Assembly (NCBI GenBank): GCA_050949165.1
Contig: JBMNFF010000016.1
Span: forward strand, 1-18,778
Length of the DNA stretch: 18,778 nt
DNA from: DAIOXA01 sp050949165
GTDB taxonomy: Bacteria > Bacillota > Proteinivoracia > UBA4975
Reading direction: 5' to 3'
Below, one piece after another: positions 7,057-14,911 of the stretch. The position numbers and the translations under genes are program-made. The first letter of the stretch is position 1, and each line of letters starts with the position of its first letter. The notes below the pieces were generated by a model. That model saw only the letters and a program-made list of their open reading frames with translations, had not been told where the DNA came from and made no database searches.

Positions 7057-9417
7057 ATGCGCAACTCATTTACCGGACGGGAAGACCACCTCGTCCGCTA
7101 TTTATACGATTGTATTGACCGGGCGGAAAGAATCCGGTTTATTGTCGCGTTTCTAATGGAATCGGGGGCCAAGTTGCTGGCGTCGCAATTGGCAGATGCA
7201 GCCGGGAGGGGTATACCAATTCAGATCCTGACGGGTAAGTACTTGTCGATTACCGAACCCTCGGCGATCTATCACCTTTACAACATACTGGGCAGCGATG
7301 TGGAAATTCGCTTCTTCAATGATAATGTCCGTTCTTTTCACCCCAAGGCCTATCTCTTTGACTATGAGGGTGATAGTGAAATAATAATCGGCTCATCGAA
7401 CATATCCCATAGTGCTCTGACCACAGGAGTTGAGTGGAATTACCGATTGCGCAGGAGCCTGGCTCCGGTTGACTATGATATGTTCTCCAACACCTTCGAT
7501 GAACTGTTTAGTTGCCACTCTGTTCCGGCAACGGATGAGGAGCTAAAGAAGTATTCCTTCTCATGGCGCAAGCCGAGGTTAGTAGTCCTGGAATCTTCCA
7601 AAGACAAACCCAGCATCCCGGAACCGACTGGAGCACAGATTGAAGCACTTTACCAGCTAAGAAAGGCTAGGGAGGAGGGCATTGATAAGGGCTTGGTGGT
7701 GGCTGCCACCGGCGTAGGCAAGACCTATCTCAGTGCCTTCGACTCCCAAGAATACAAAAGAATCTTGTATGTCGCCCACCGGGAGGAGATCTTGCGCCAA
7801 GCGGCGGAGACTTTTGCTGCTGTTCGCCCAAATGCAAAGCTCGGATTTTATTTTGGGCAGCAAAAGGACGAAAACGCAGACATTCTGTTCGCTACAGTCC
7901 AGACCCTGGCCCGGGAGCCCCACCTGCAAACTTTCTCCCCGGATTCCTATGATTACATTATTATTGATGAATTCCACCATGCTGCAGCAGACAGCTATGT
8001 CAAGGTAATTAAATACTTCAAACCGCAATTTCTTCTGGGACTGACCGCCACTCCTTTTCGCACAGATAACAAAGACATTTTTGCCTTATGCGGAGATAAT
8101 GTCATCTACGAAATCTATCTCAAGGATGCAATCCACCGGGATCTGTTGGTCCCCTTTAGGTACTTTGGCATTTACGACTCCGAAACAGATTATAGCCAAA
8201 TAGAAACCCGAAACGGCCAGTATGTGGTTGAACAATTGGAGGAGGAGCTGTCTCGCAAGGAAAGGGCTAACTTAGTCCTGGAAAAGTACCGGCTTATGGC
8301 AGGGCGGAGGACTTTGGGTTTCTGCGTCAGCATTGACCACGCCGAATACATGGCAAAGTACTTTGCAACCAACGGCATCAAGGCGGCAGCGGTGCATAGC
8401 GGTGCTGCCACTGAGTATACCCAGGATAGAAAACAGGCTGTGGCAGCCCTGGAGCAGGGAGAGCTGGAAGTAATATTCGCGGTGGACATTTTAAATGAAG
8501 GGGTGGACATTCCGTCCCTGGACACAGTCATGTTCCTGCGACCAACGGAGTCATTCATCGTCTTCCTGCAGCAGTTGGGCAGGGGCCTGAGGAAATATCC
8601 AGACAAGGAATACCTTACAGTCCTAGACTTTATCGGGAACTACAAACGGGCGCATTATATCCCCTCCCTTCTGGCGGGAGAGAATCCGTTACGGGAAACC
8701 CGGGCGGGATATAAGCCACAGGACAAGGATTACCCCGTTGGTTGCTACGTCCAATTTGACTTCCGCCTTCTGGACCTGTTCCGGGAGATGGCCAAGTCGG
8801 ACCCTCTCCCCAGGAGGATGAGGGATGAGTATCAAAGGATTAAGGGAGAACTGGGCCGGCGACCCACCCGGATAGATATGTACTACCGCTCTGACATACC
8901 CATTAGAGAGTACCTAAAAGAAGGGTGGCTGTCTTGGTTGGGCAAGATGGACGAGCTAACTCAGGAGGAGCGCTCTTGGCTGGACACTCCTGTAGAGGAA
9001 TTTCTCATTGACATCGAGAAGACCAGCATGAGCAAGGCCTACAAGATGCCGACCATCGGCTCCTTGCTGAGTAATGGAGGAATCAGCAAGAGAGTGCCTT
9101 TGGAAACCATTGGGCAGAATTTCATGGATTTCTATGTCAACACGCCCTTGCATCAGAAGGACCTGAAAGACAAGAGTAACCGGAACTGGCGCAGTTGGGA
9201 TGTCAGTAAATTTACCGACCTGGCCAAGAAGAACCCAGTACACTTCTTGTCCAAGAGCAACAAATTCTTTCACTATGATGAGATTAACAAGATCTTTTAC
9301 CTCGACGATAGCCTGGACCAATTCCTAACTCCGGCCCTGGCAGAACATGTAAAAGACATCTTGGACTATAGAACCACCCAATATTTCAGAAGGAGATTCC
9401 GGGAGGAGGACGACTGA
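7057..9417 (+). CDS. Phospholipase-D-like domain fused to an SF2 DEAH-type helicase
   Basis: A 786-residue fusion. Residues 1-170 resemble a phospholipase-D-superfamily nuclease domain: FHPKAYLF gives the H95-x-K97 pair, and EIIIGSSNIS supplies the following Gly-Ser-Asn segment. A ResIII-like superfamily-2 helicase follows: Walker A AATGVGKT near residue 218, DEFHH near 304, GLTATPF near 328, and motif VI QQLGRGLRKYP near 505. The last 200 residues are unassigned and include repeated short blocks with YRSDIPIREY and FTDLAKKNP. The start is ATG 7057 with an AAGGGGTGG site. It overlaps the HIT gene by one base (TGATG), so the two are translationally coupled. PLD-helicase fusions of this kind are frequent in restriction-like and defence loci. 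Nucleic-acid cutting coupled to translocation is inferred. Confidence 0.85.
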   Translation: MRNSFTGREDHLVRYLYDCIDRAERIRFIVAFLMESGAKLLASQLADAAGRGIPIQILTGKYLSITEPSAIYHLYNILGSDVEIRFFNDNVRSFHPKAYLFDYEGDSEIIIGSSNISHSALTTGVEWNYRLRRSLAPVDYDMFSNTFDELFSCHSVPATDEELKKYSFSWRKPRLVVLESSKDKPSIPEPTGAQIEALYQLRKAREEGIDKGLVVAATGVGKTYLSAFDSQEYKRILYVAHREEILRQAAETFAAVRPNAKLGFYFGQQKDENADILFATVQTLAREPHLQTFSPDSYDYIIIDEFHHAAADSYVKVIKYFKPQFLLGLTATPFRTDNKDIFALCGDNVIYEIYLKDAIHRDLLVPFRYFGIYDSETDYSQIETRNGQYVVEQLEEELSRKERANLVLEKYRLMAGRRTLGFCVSIDHAEYMAKYFATNGIKAAAVHSGAATEYTQDRKQAVAALEQGELEVIFAVDILNEGVDIPSLDTVMFLRPTESFIVFLQQLGRGLRKYPDKEYLTVLDFIGNYKRAHYIPSLLAGENPLRETRAGYKPQDKDYPVGCYVQFDFRLLDLFREMAKSDPLPRRMRDEYQRIKGELGRRPTRIDMYYRSDIPIREYLKEGWLSWLGKMDELTQEERSWLDTPVEEFLIDIEKTSMSKAYKMPTIGSLLSNGGISKRVPLETIGQNFMDFYVNTPLHQKDLKDKSNRNWRSWDVSKFTDLAKKNPVHFLSKSNKFFHYDEINKIFYLDDSLDQFLTPALAEHVKDILDYRTTQYFRRRFREEDD

Positions 9418-9794
9418 TGAAGAGTGAGGAATGCATTTTCTGCAGGGAGCCCGAAACAGAGTTGCTCTGCGAAAATGAGCTGGCCCGGGCATTCTTCGAC
9501 AAATTCCCTGTTAATGAGGGCCATGTACTCATTACTCCCAAACGGCATGCCGTGACATATTTTGATGCGACCAAAGAAGAATTGGCTGCAATTAATGAGC
9601 TGATATTCGCGGCCAAGGAAACCCTCGAAAAAAGATACAACCCCGATGGATATAACATCGGGGTGAATGTGAACCATGCCGCAGGGCAGACCATATTTCA
9701 TCTGCATGTTCATGTGATACCCAGGTATGAGGGTGACGTAGAGGACCCGAAGGGTGGAATAAGAAAAATAAAAAAAGCATTGATTGACTACTAA
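9417..9794 (+). CDS. HIT-family nucleotide hydrolase/transferase
   Basis: A 125-residue cytosolic protein with the histidine-triad motif HLHVHVIPRY (H95, H97, H99), which forms the nucleotide-phosphate active site. An N-terminal CIFC pair (C6, C9) may bind zinc, and NVNHAAGQ precedes the triad as is usual in Hint/FHIT relatives. Length and motifs are normal for the family, which hydrolyses AMP-lysine, AMP-NH2 or dinucleoside polyphosphates. Its ATG overlaps the helicase stop by one base, so it is part of the same cassette. A role in removing adenylate from nucleic-acid ends or in nucleotide signalling fits the context but is only inference. Confidence 0.85.
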   Translation: MKSEECIFCREPETELLCENELARAFFDKFPVNEGHVLITPKRHAVTYFDATKEELAAINELIFAAKETLEKRYNPDGYNIGVNVNHAAGQTIFHLHVHVIPRYEGDVEDPKGGIRKIKKALIDY

Positions 9795-9811
9795 GGGAGG
9801 GTGGGGAATTA

Positions 9812-10048
9812 ATGAGGTCGAAATTTTATTTAGATAACGCCACGCCTGTCGAGATGAGTTACTCATTACTTTGTGCTAATAAGGGTGAGGAATTAAACAA
9901 AGAACAGTTCCTGGAGCGGTTTAATAGCAGAGGTTTTGTTGTGGGGAAGAAATATGATGACAATTTTAGAAGACTTGTGGATTTGAATGCTTTTTCACCA
10001 GTACATGTCGACGGGGACTCTAGGAAGTATAATGCTCCCATAGGGTGA
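9812..10048 (+). CDS. Small protein X, 3' end cut by an IS3 element
   Basis: Seventy-eight residues in the present frame, starting at ATG 9812 with GGGAGGGTGGGG just upstream and only 17 bases after the HIT gene, so it is the third gene of that operon. MSYSLLCANKGEELNKEQFL and NSRGFVVGKKYDDNFRRLVD look like a small winged-helix fold, but I cannot name a family. The stop codon TGA is the first triplet of the IS3 left end (10046). Reading the right flank of the element in any frame gives a stop within 13 codons, so the intact protein was probably only slightly longer. One joined frame would add GIIKGRGEIS and overlap the start of the next gene. Confidence 0.5.
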   Translation: MRSKFYLDNATPVEMSYSLLCANKGEELNKEQFLERFNSRGFVVGKKYDDNFRRLVDLNAFSPVHVDGDSRKYNAPIG

Positions 10049-10083
10049 GACACGAAATTTCAAAAGTAAGTTATACTAGAGAC

Positions 10084-10407
10084 ATGAAAAAGCGAAATCA
10101 GTATTCAGCAGAGTTCAAATGCAAGGTAGTTTTGGAGGTGCTCCAAGAGGCCTCTACAATTAGCGAGATTGGGGCTAAGTATGGCATAAGCCCTGTAGTC
10201 ATCGGACGCTGGAAAAATGAGTTCCTAGAACGAGCTCCAGGAGTGTTTAAGAAAGGACCCTCCGCAGCCGAAAAGGAGCTAATAGAAAAGGAGAATATGG
10301 TAGCCCAGCTTGAGCGTAAGGTCGGTCAACTCACCTATGAGGTTGACTGGCTGAAAAAAAAATCTGAGGAAATCATCGGACCCAGCTGGAAGAAAAAGTC
10401 TCGTTGA
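10084..10407 (+). CDS. IS3-family orfA, helix-turn-helix transposase subunit
   Basis: A 107-residue protein. NQYSAEFKCKVVLEVLQEAS with IGAKYGISPVVIGRWKNEFL is the helix-turn-helix that binds the element ends. EKENMVAQLERKVGQLTYEV with DWLKKK is the leucine-zipper-like tail typical of IS3 OrfA. ATG 10084 follows the left inverted repeat by a few bases. The A9 run (10354-10362) at WLKKK is where a frameshift into orfB is expected. OrfB lies in the frame reached by +1, not by the usual -1 slip, so one base may have been lost or gained there. Confidence 0.85.
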   Translation: MKKRNQYSAEFKCKVVLEVLQEASTISEIGAKYGISPVVIGRWKNEFLERAPGVFKKGPSAAEKELIEKENMVAQLERKVGQLTYEVDWLKKKSEEIIGPSWKKKSR

Positions 10408-10726
10408 TACCGACTTCCCTATTACCATCAAGCGCCAGGCAGAGCTCCTAGGGATTAACCGTACCAGCTTTTATCGCCAGGCTCGCCCTAAAACCATTAG
10501 TGCTGAGGATTTGCATATAATGCGAAGGATCGACGAGCTCCATACTGCCTATCCTACATGGGGGTATCGCACTATCACGAGGATTCTGAGGAGGGATGAC
10601 CACCTAAAGATTAACCGCAAAAAGGTGCGCCGGATGATGCGCGCCATGGGTATCTACACCATTTTTCCTAAGCCAAATCTGAGCAAGCGGTACCACGCCC
10701 AATATGTTCAGCCATATCTTCTAAGG
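10363..10726 (+). pseudogene. IS3-family orfB, 5' fragment
   Basis: Open frame continuing after the A9 run: GRKSLVDTDFPITIKRQAEL, LGINRTSFYRQ, TAYPTWGYRTITRILRRD and KKVRRMMRAMGIYTIFPKPN with SKRYHAQYVQPYLL. This is the N-terminal part of IS3 OrfB before the catalytic core. Homology stops at PYLLR near 10724, where sequence antisense to an IstB-like gene begins. The missing continuation is found again at about 11557. Confidence 0.8.
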
Positions 10727-11066
10727 CTATGGACAAGTGAGTCTTGCCAGTGCCAACTGCACCAAGCATCAGCACATTTTCCCTGTTGTCTATGAAGTCA
10801 AGGGTTAGCAGTGTCTCTTTGTTCAGCCCCTGGGGAAAGGTAATGGGCGAGAACTCATAGTTATCCAAAGTTTTAATGGAAGGAAATCCAGCCTTTCGAA
10901 TTAGCTTGTCAATCCGGTTTTTGTTGCGTTCTTCAATGACCAGCTTCATCAGATCCGTTACATACTGTTCACGGTTATGGTATTCCACTTGGTCAATTAG
11001 CTTTTCTATGTTTCCGAGCCGTAGCGTTCGAGAGTATTCTTTTAGCAGGCTACTCACCAAGGACAC
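10725..11066 (-). pseudogene. istB: IstB-like ATPase, N-terminal fragment
   Basis: The frame starts at GTG 11066 and encodes about 114 IS21 residues up to GAVGTGKTHLSIAL, the Walker A segment of the AAA+ transposition helper. The following EDMAEHIG is antisense of IS3 orfB, so everything after Walker A is lost and the product would be inactive. The N-terminal YSRTLRLGNIEKLIDQVEYH and FPSIKTLDNYEF are typical of IstB. It overlaps the istA end by 17 bases, as in intact IS21 elements. Confidence 0.75.
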
Positions 11067-11556
11067 CCCCTTGGAGTTGGCTATACTTGTTTAGATCCGG
11101 TGTCCATTCTGCAATGTCCCTGGGGGTATATTGTTCAGGGATTGGGGCCTGAACCTTATCCATCCCCACTAAATAATCTGCAATGTTCACCAAGCTTGCG
11201 CAATCTGTTCTACCGCTTTCGAGACCACTTTCTACTGCTCTTACCACAATGGGGAAATCATATTTCTCAAAGAGTTCGATGAGGCTCCTAACCCGCACTT
11301 TCCTTTCCGGGAGGTCCGAAGGTAAAAGGTAGTTCCTCAAAATCTGGGGCAACAAGCGTAAATTTGTACCGTGTTCAATTGCCCTGGGCTTGTTACGGAA
11401 GACAGATAACTCCACCGCCCAATTAATGTTATGAGCCTTGGCTACATACTTACGAGGGCTTGTCATTATATGTTTCTGTCCGTGGTTGTCGTATACCTCA
11501 ATCCGGTCCCACCAGACCTTAACCAGAAGCTCTTGCCTTGGACTTCCCCCCGGGAT
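11050..11556 (-). pseudogene. istA: IstA-like transposase, C-terminal fragment
   Basis: About 168 residues of the C-terminal region of an IS21 IstA: ELLVKVWWDRIEVYDNHGQK, then RNKPRAIEHGTNLRLLPQIL and YLVGMDKVQAPIPEQYTPRD, ending at 11050. The DDE catalytic core and DNA-binding domain are missing because the frame begins inside IS3 sequence. It can only be a remnant. Confidence 0.7.
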
Positions 11557-12055
11557 TGTAAACCTGGACATCAACCGTGCAGACCAGGTGTGGGGGGTAG
11601 ATATCACCTATGTCCCCATTAAAAATGGCTTTATGTACTTATTTGTGATAATCGACTGGTATAGCCGGTGCATAGTAGACTTCGAGCTATCCAGCACCTT
11701 GGAGAAGAGCTTTGTCATGACCTGCTTAAAACGCGCCTTTAGGACCAGGCGGCCAGAGATAATGAACAGTGATCAGGGGTCACATTTCACCAACCCAGAC
11801 TATCTGAGCCTGCTCGAGGCAAACGGGATTAAAATCTCGATGGATGGAAAGGGACAAGCCCTAGACAACGTAAGGACAGAAAGGGTGTTCCGGACAATCA
11901 AATATGATTGCGTTTACATCAATGAATTTAATAGCCCCAGAGAGCTCAGGATCGCCCTCAACGATTACATACACACATACAACACCTACCGGCCCCATTC
12001 ATCGATTAATGGTTTTTGCCCCGCGGAAGTTTACAATGGCAGCATGGCTGCCTGA
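11557..12055 (+). pseudogene. IS3-family orfB, 3' fragment with the DDE core
   Basis: Resumes with NLDINRADQVWGVDITYVP, directly continuing PYLLR of the 5' fragment. All three catalytic acidic positions are here: VWGVDITYV, IMNSDQGSHFTN and RTERVFRTIKYD. It ends with HTYNTYRPHSSINGFCPAEV and a stop at 12053-12055. Without its N-terminal half it has no start and cannot act alone. Confidence 0.85.
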
Positions 12056-12131
12056 AAATTCAAATGTAGAAAGGAGGACAACTTACAAAATAAATTTTGT
12101 GTCTTGACAACGGGGGGCATTATAAAAGGGC

Positions 12132-12746
12132 GTGGCGAAATTAGCTGAGATCCTTACACAGGGACTAGGTAAGACAAATGATTCCAGCAAGATTTGGATG
12201 GAAATGCTCCCTTTGCCGCCTCGTCAACAGGAAGGAAACACGCATCTAGACCTGGCAGTTGGATGCATTGTGAAAAGGGAATCTACAGATAGCGGCATCG
12301 AGCTGGCTGATGAAGCTGAGCCATGGGTCTGCTTTTGTGAGATGAAATGGGACTCGGATATTGCTACCAGTGTAACTTACGACCCCGCGCGCAATCAGCT
12401 GGCCAGAGTTATCGAGAATGCGCTATGTTTTCAAAACAAACAAGGTAAATACGCTGACAAGGTCTTTGTCACTCTTGTAACACCAGTTTTCTATTTGGAC
12501 GAGCGCCCAAAATCCCGTCTCTATTACTACAAATATGAGGATTACATGAAGGATCCTCAATTACTAAGTGCTGACTTGGATAACTGTCTATTAAAGAAAG
12601 CAACTTATTACCCCGAATGCATTGACAGCCGGATAAATGCGCTAAAGTTAAATTGGATTACGTATGATAATTTGATTGACTTAATGCCTGAGTCACCGTT
12701 GTGCATTGAGCTATGTGAGTTTTGGAGGGGTAATAACAAACAGTAA
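12132..12746 (+). CDS. Probable PD-(D/E)XK-like nuclease family protein
   Basis: A 204-residue protein. HLDLAVG, about 25 residues before CFCEMKWDSD, gives an Asp followed by E-x-K, the spacing of the PD-(D/E)XK nuclease core. A later NQLARVIENALCF with conserved-looking Gln and Arg fits the helix after the core. The start is uncertain. GTG 12132 has AAAAGGG only one base away, which is too close for a good site, and the next ATG is at 12198. The gene begins 24 bases after the IS3 element, so its natural leader may have been replaced. Before the insertion it would have followed protein X closely, extending the helicase-HIT operon. The fold is assigned by motif only. Confidence 0.5.
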   Translation: MAKLAEILTQGLGKTNDSSKIWMEMLPLPPRQQEGNTHLDLAVGCIVKRESTDSGIELADEAEPWVCFCEMKWDSDIATSVTYDPARNQLARVIENALCFQNKQGKYADKVFVTLVTPVFYLDERPKSRLYYYKYEDYMKDPQLLSADLDNCLLKKATYYPECIDSRINALKLNWITYDNLIDLMPESPLCIELCEFWRGNNKQ

Positions 12747-12883
12747 TCTCCAAATGAGGCAATAGCCAGAGGATCCGATAATGCCCGTGTCCATTAATGT
12801 CTACCCTTAATGTCCAGGGGATAGAGATGTATAGAACCTGTTATAGGGCATAACTTACAGCGATAAATTCAGGAGGTAATAAA

Positions 12884-13114
12884 ATGACAGAAAACCAGCT
12901 AGGACAAATTCTAAAAGAGATGTATGAAAATGCGCCTAATGGCTATAAGGTTGCAAATATCCATTTTTTTGGTGTGAAATATGCTAAAACTATCATGGAT
13001 TACGGTTATAGTTCCAGTGATATTATAAGAGCTTCAGGTCTTAATCCTTCATATGCGACGGAATTGAGTAAAGGAATCAAGCTAGCACGTTATGTGACCC
13101 CTAAAGAATCTTAG
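12884..13114 (+). CDS. Small HTH-like protein
   Basis: A 76-residue protein starting at ATG 12884 after a strong AGGAGGTAATAAA. The sequence (QLGQILKEMYENAPNGYKVA, NIHFFGVKYAKTI, ASGLNPSYATELSKGIKLAR) resembles a conserved family of small HTH-like proteins found in Firmicutes. It has no catalytic motif, and its size suits a regulator or adaptor. It lies 137 bases after the nuclease-like gene and may have its own promoter. The family assignment is from memory and not checked. Confidence 0.6.
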   Translation: MTENQLGQILKEMYENAPNGYKVANIHFFGVKYAKTIMDYGYSSSDIIRASGLNPSYATELSKGIKLARYVTPKES

Positions 13115-13162
13115 TATTTGATAATTTTTAGATTAGCCATCTCTGAGCACCAAAATTAGTGT

Positions 13163-14496
13163 TAGTGTCAAGTTTTGTTCGCAAAATCCATCTGCACTCC
13201 GTAAATGGATTATGCCACCTGCATTCGATCTTCCTTTGTTAACTGGATAATATCTGGCTTTATATAACATCTCCCTGACGACCAATCCTCGGCATATTCA
13301 ATCAGGTATGTCGTAACAAGACGGATATAGGAATCCATACTTGGAAAGATGCCAACAACAGATGTCCGCCGACGAATCTCCCTGTTGAGCCGCTCTAACA
13401 TGTTCGTTGAGGATATCTTCCTGTCATCTAGCCGGTTAAAATTGTAGAACTGCAAGGAGTCTTCCAAGCCAGATTCAAGAACTTCTACTGCTCCAGGGTA
13501 TTGGTTTTCGTAGGTGTCCATCAATGCATCGGCGTATTTCTTAGCACTTTCAAGATCCGGCTGCAACCAGATTTGCTTCAACCTATCAGCGAAAGCTGCC
13601 TTGCCTTTGGCGGGCAGGTGAGCCAAGATGTTCCGCATGAAGTGCACTTTACAACGCTGCCAACTGCAACCGATAAATGACGTCTGAACAGCTTTTACCA
13701 ACCCTTTGTGAGCATCGGACACTACCAGCCATGTATCTTTGAGGCCCCTGTCCTTTAGCCTCTGGAACAGCTCCTTGTAGGTAGCCTCAGACTCATCCTG
13801 CATCGGCTCAATGGCTAATATGTCGCGCCTGCCGCTTTCATCAAGCCCGACAACTACAAGGACTGCCATGTTCTTCACGTGCCGGTCGTACCTAATCTTC
13901 TCGTATAATGCATCAACCCATAGGACAGGATACGTCTTTTTCAACGGACGTTTCCGGAAAGCTTCCACCTGATCGTTTAATTCCCTTGTGATTTGAGAAA
14001 CCTGGCTTCGGGAGATTGAGTCGATGCCAAGGCTCTTGGCCAGCTTCTCAATCTTGCGGGTGGAAACTCCGTTAACATAGGCCTCCTGGATAACATTCAT
14101 AAGGGCAACTTCTGATCGTTTCTTTTCAGTTACGAAGAAGGGAATGTAGCCGCCTTTGCGCAACTTAGGGACAAACAAATACAGGGTCCCCATTCTAGTG
14201 TCGAACCGGCGGACACGGTACCCGGAGCGGTATCCGGACCTTTCTGAGTTACGCTCTGACTTGGAAGCATTGACCTTAGATGTTACTTCGGCTTCCATAA
14301 GTTGCTCGCACAGCCACTTCAGCATCGAGAGCATTGGGTCTTCTTCTGACATGAATTGCAATAGCATTTTCTCGAAGTTTCCAGTAGAATAAGAGTAAGC
14401 CATCGGTAACAACTCCTTTTGGTTTGCTCGTCACATACCATTTCGGAGTTGCCGATGGTTTTTCCTTTTTACTTTTGCGAACTTAATTGTACACTA
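13163..14496 (-). mobile_element. IS256-family insertion sequence
   Basis: About 1334 bases, bounded by inverted repeats at 13163-13186 and 14473-14496. Both read inward as TAGTGT, then a variable middle, then GTTCGCAAAA, with 19 of 24 positions identical. A single intact transposase gene fills it on the minus strand. IS256 elements normally leave 8-9 base target duplications. The flanks here (ATTAGTGT on the left, TCCTTTAG on the right) do not match, which suggests a rearrangement after insertion. The right end lies inside the arsC reading frame. Confidence 0.85.
13210..14403 (-). CDS. IS256-family transposase (mutator type)
   Basis: A 397-residue, full-length DDE transposase. The catalytic acidic residues are visible in YPVLWVDALYEKIRYD, WLVVSDAHKGLVKAV and STNMLERLNREIRRRTSVVG. 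The Cys/His pair in CSWQRCKVHFMRNIL is characteristic of the family. The start is set at ATG 14403 (MAYSYSTG), because AAAGGAG lies nine bases upstream; the frame also opens from a TTG three codons earlier. No disruption is visible, so the element could still be mobile. Confidence 0.93.
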   Translation of the reverse strand: MAYSYSTGNFEKMLLQFMSEEDPMLSMLKWLCEQLMEAEVTSKVNASKSERNSERSGYRSGYRVRRFDTRMGTLYLFVPKLRKGGYIPFFVTEKKRSEVALMNVIQEAYVNGVSTRKIEKLAKSLGIDSISRSQVSQITRELNDQVEAFRKRPLKKTYPVLWVDALYEKIRYDRHVKNMAVLVVVGLDESGRRDILAIEPMQDESEATYKELFQRLKDRGLKDTWLVVSDAHKGLVKAVQTSFIGCSWQRCKVHFMRNILAHLPAKGKAAFADRLKQIWLQPDLESAKKYADALMDTYENQYPGAVEVLESGLEDSLQFYNFNRLDDRKISSTNMLERLNREIRRRTSVVGIFPSMDSYIRLVTTYLIEYAEDWSSGRCYIKPDIIQLTKEDRMQVA

Positions 14497-14894
14497 TCCT
14501 TTAGTTTTGCTTTTAACTCTTTTATTTTTGATTCTATTGTTGATATTACTCTTTTAAATTCCTCATCACTCTTACCTGTAGGATCATCCAACCCCCAATC
14601 TTCCCTGTGTTTACATGGAAGGTAAGGGCATTCCACATTACACCCCATTGTAATAACAATATCTACTGGAGGTAGTTCATCAAGCAACTTTGAATGTTGA
14701 GTTTTCTCCATATCTATATCATAAAGCTCTTTCATTAGGCGCACAGCATCCTGGTTAATTTGAGGTTTTGTTTCTGTGCCAGCAGAGTAGCTTTCAAATA
14801 TATCTCCTGCAAAGTGCTTACCAAGTGCCTCGGCTATTTGGCTTCGACATGAATTATGAACACATATAAATGCGACCTTTAGTTTATTACTCAT
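14469..14894 (-). CDS. arsC: Arsenate reductase, low-molecular-weight phosphatase type
   Basis: A 141-residue cytosolic enzyme that reduces arsenate to arsenite using a cysteine relay and, in this family, thioredoxin. CVHNSCR (C11 to R17) is the phosphatase-like CX5R loop. C85, C89 and C94 in MGCNVECPYLPC supply the relay, and DWGLDDPTGK holds the usual Asp-Pro. The last residues SVQLSSQK are encoded by the inverted repeat of the adjacent IS256 element (14473-14496), so the native C terminus has been replaced. The catalytic parts are intact and activity is likely kept. It is the last gene of the operon, following acr3. Confidence 0.92.
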   Translation of the reverse strand: MSNKLKVAFICVHNSCRSQIAEALGKHFAGDIFESYSAGTETKPQINQDAVRLMKELYDIDMEKTQHSKLLDELPPVDIVITMGCNVECPYLPCKHREDWGLDDPTGKSDEEFKRVISTIESKIKELKAKLKDSVQLSSQK

Positions 14895-14911
14895 TAAGTA
14901 TTACCTCCTTT

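Larger units (their letters stand above)
10725..11556 (-). mobile_element. Internal fragment of an IS21-family element nested in the IS3 orfB
   Basis: Minus-strand istA C-terminal and istB N-terminal portions lie in their normal order and overlap by 17 bases. Both outer parts of the element are missing: the start of istA and its inverted repeat, and the rest of istB and its inverted repeat. The boundaries are set by where IS3 orfB homology ends and resumes, and are good to about 10-20 bases. The left junction shares the bases CTAAGG with the IS3 side, so joining by microhomology is possible. Confidence 0.7.
10046..12108 (+). mobile_element. IS3-family insertion sequence, interrupted
   Basis: Imperfect terminal inverted repeats bound the element. 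The left is TGAGACACGAAATTT followed by GTAAGTT, at 10046-10072. The right, at 12080-12107, reads on the minus strand as TCAAGACACAAAATTT followed by GTAAGTT. Inside are orfA and a split orfB on the plus strand. The exact right end (12107-12109) and the target duplication are not clear; G-rich flanks blur them. About 830 bases of an IS21-type element sit inside orfB, so this copy cannot make an intact transposase. Confidence 0.75.

Noticed and set aside
10511..10795. Separate 94-residue gene starting at an internal ATG
   Set aside because: It is the tail of the IS3 orfB 5' fragment read on into antisense IS21 sequence.
9812..12746. Protein X and the nuclease-like protein as one gene split by the IS
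   Set aside because: All three frames entering from the right flank hit a stop within 13 codons, and the nuclease frame itself has a TAA at 12123, so two adjacent genes are more likely.
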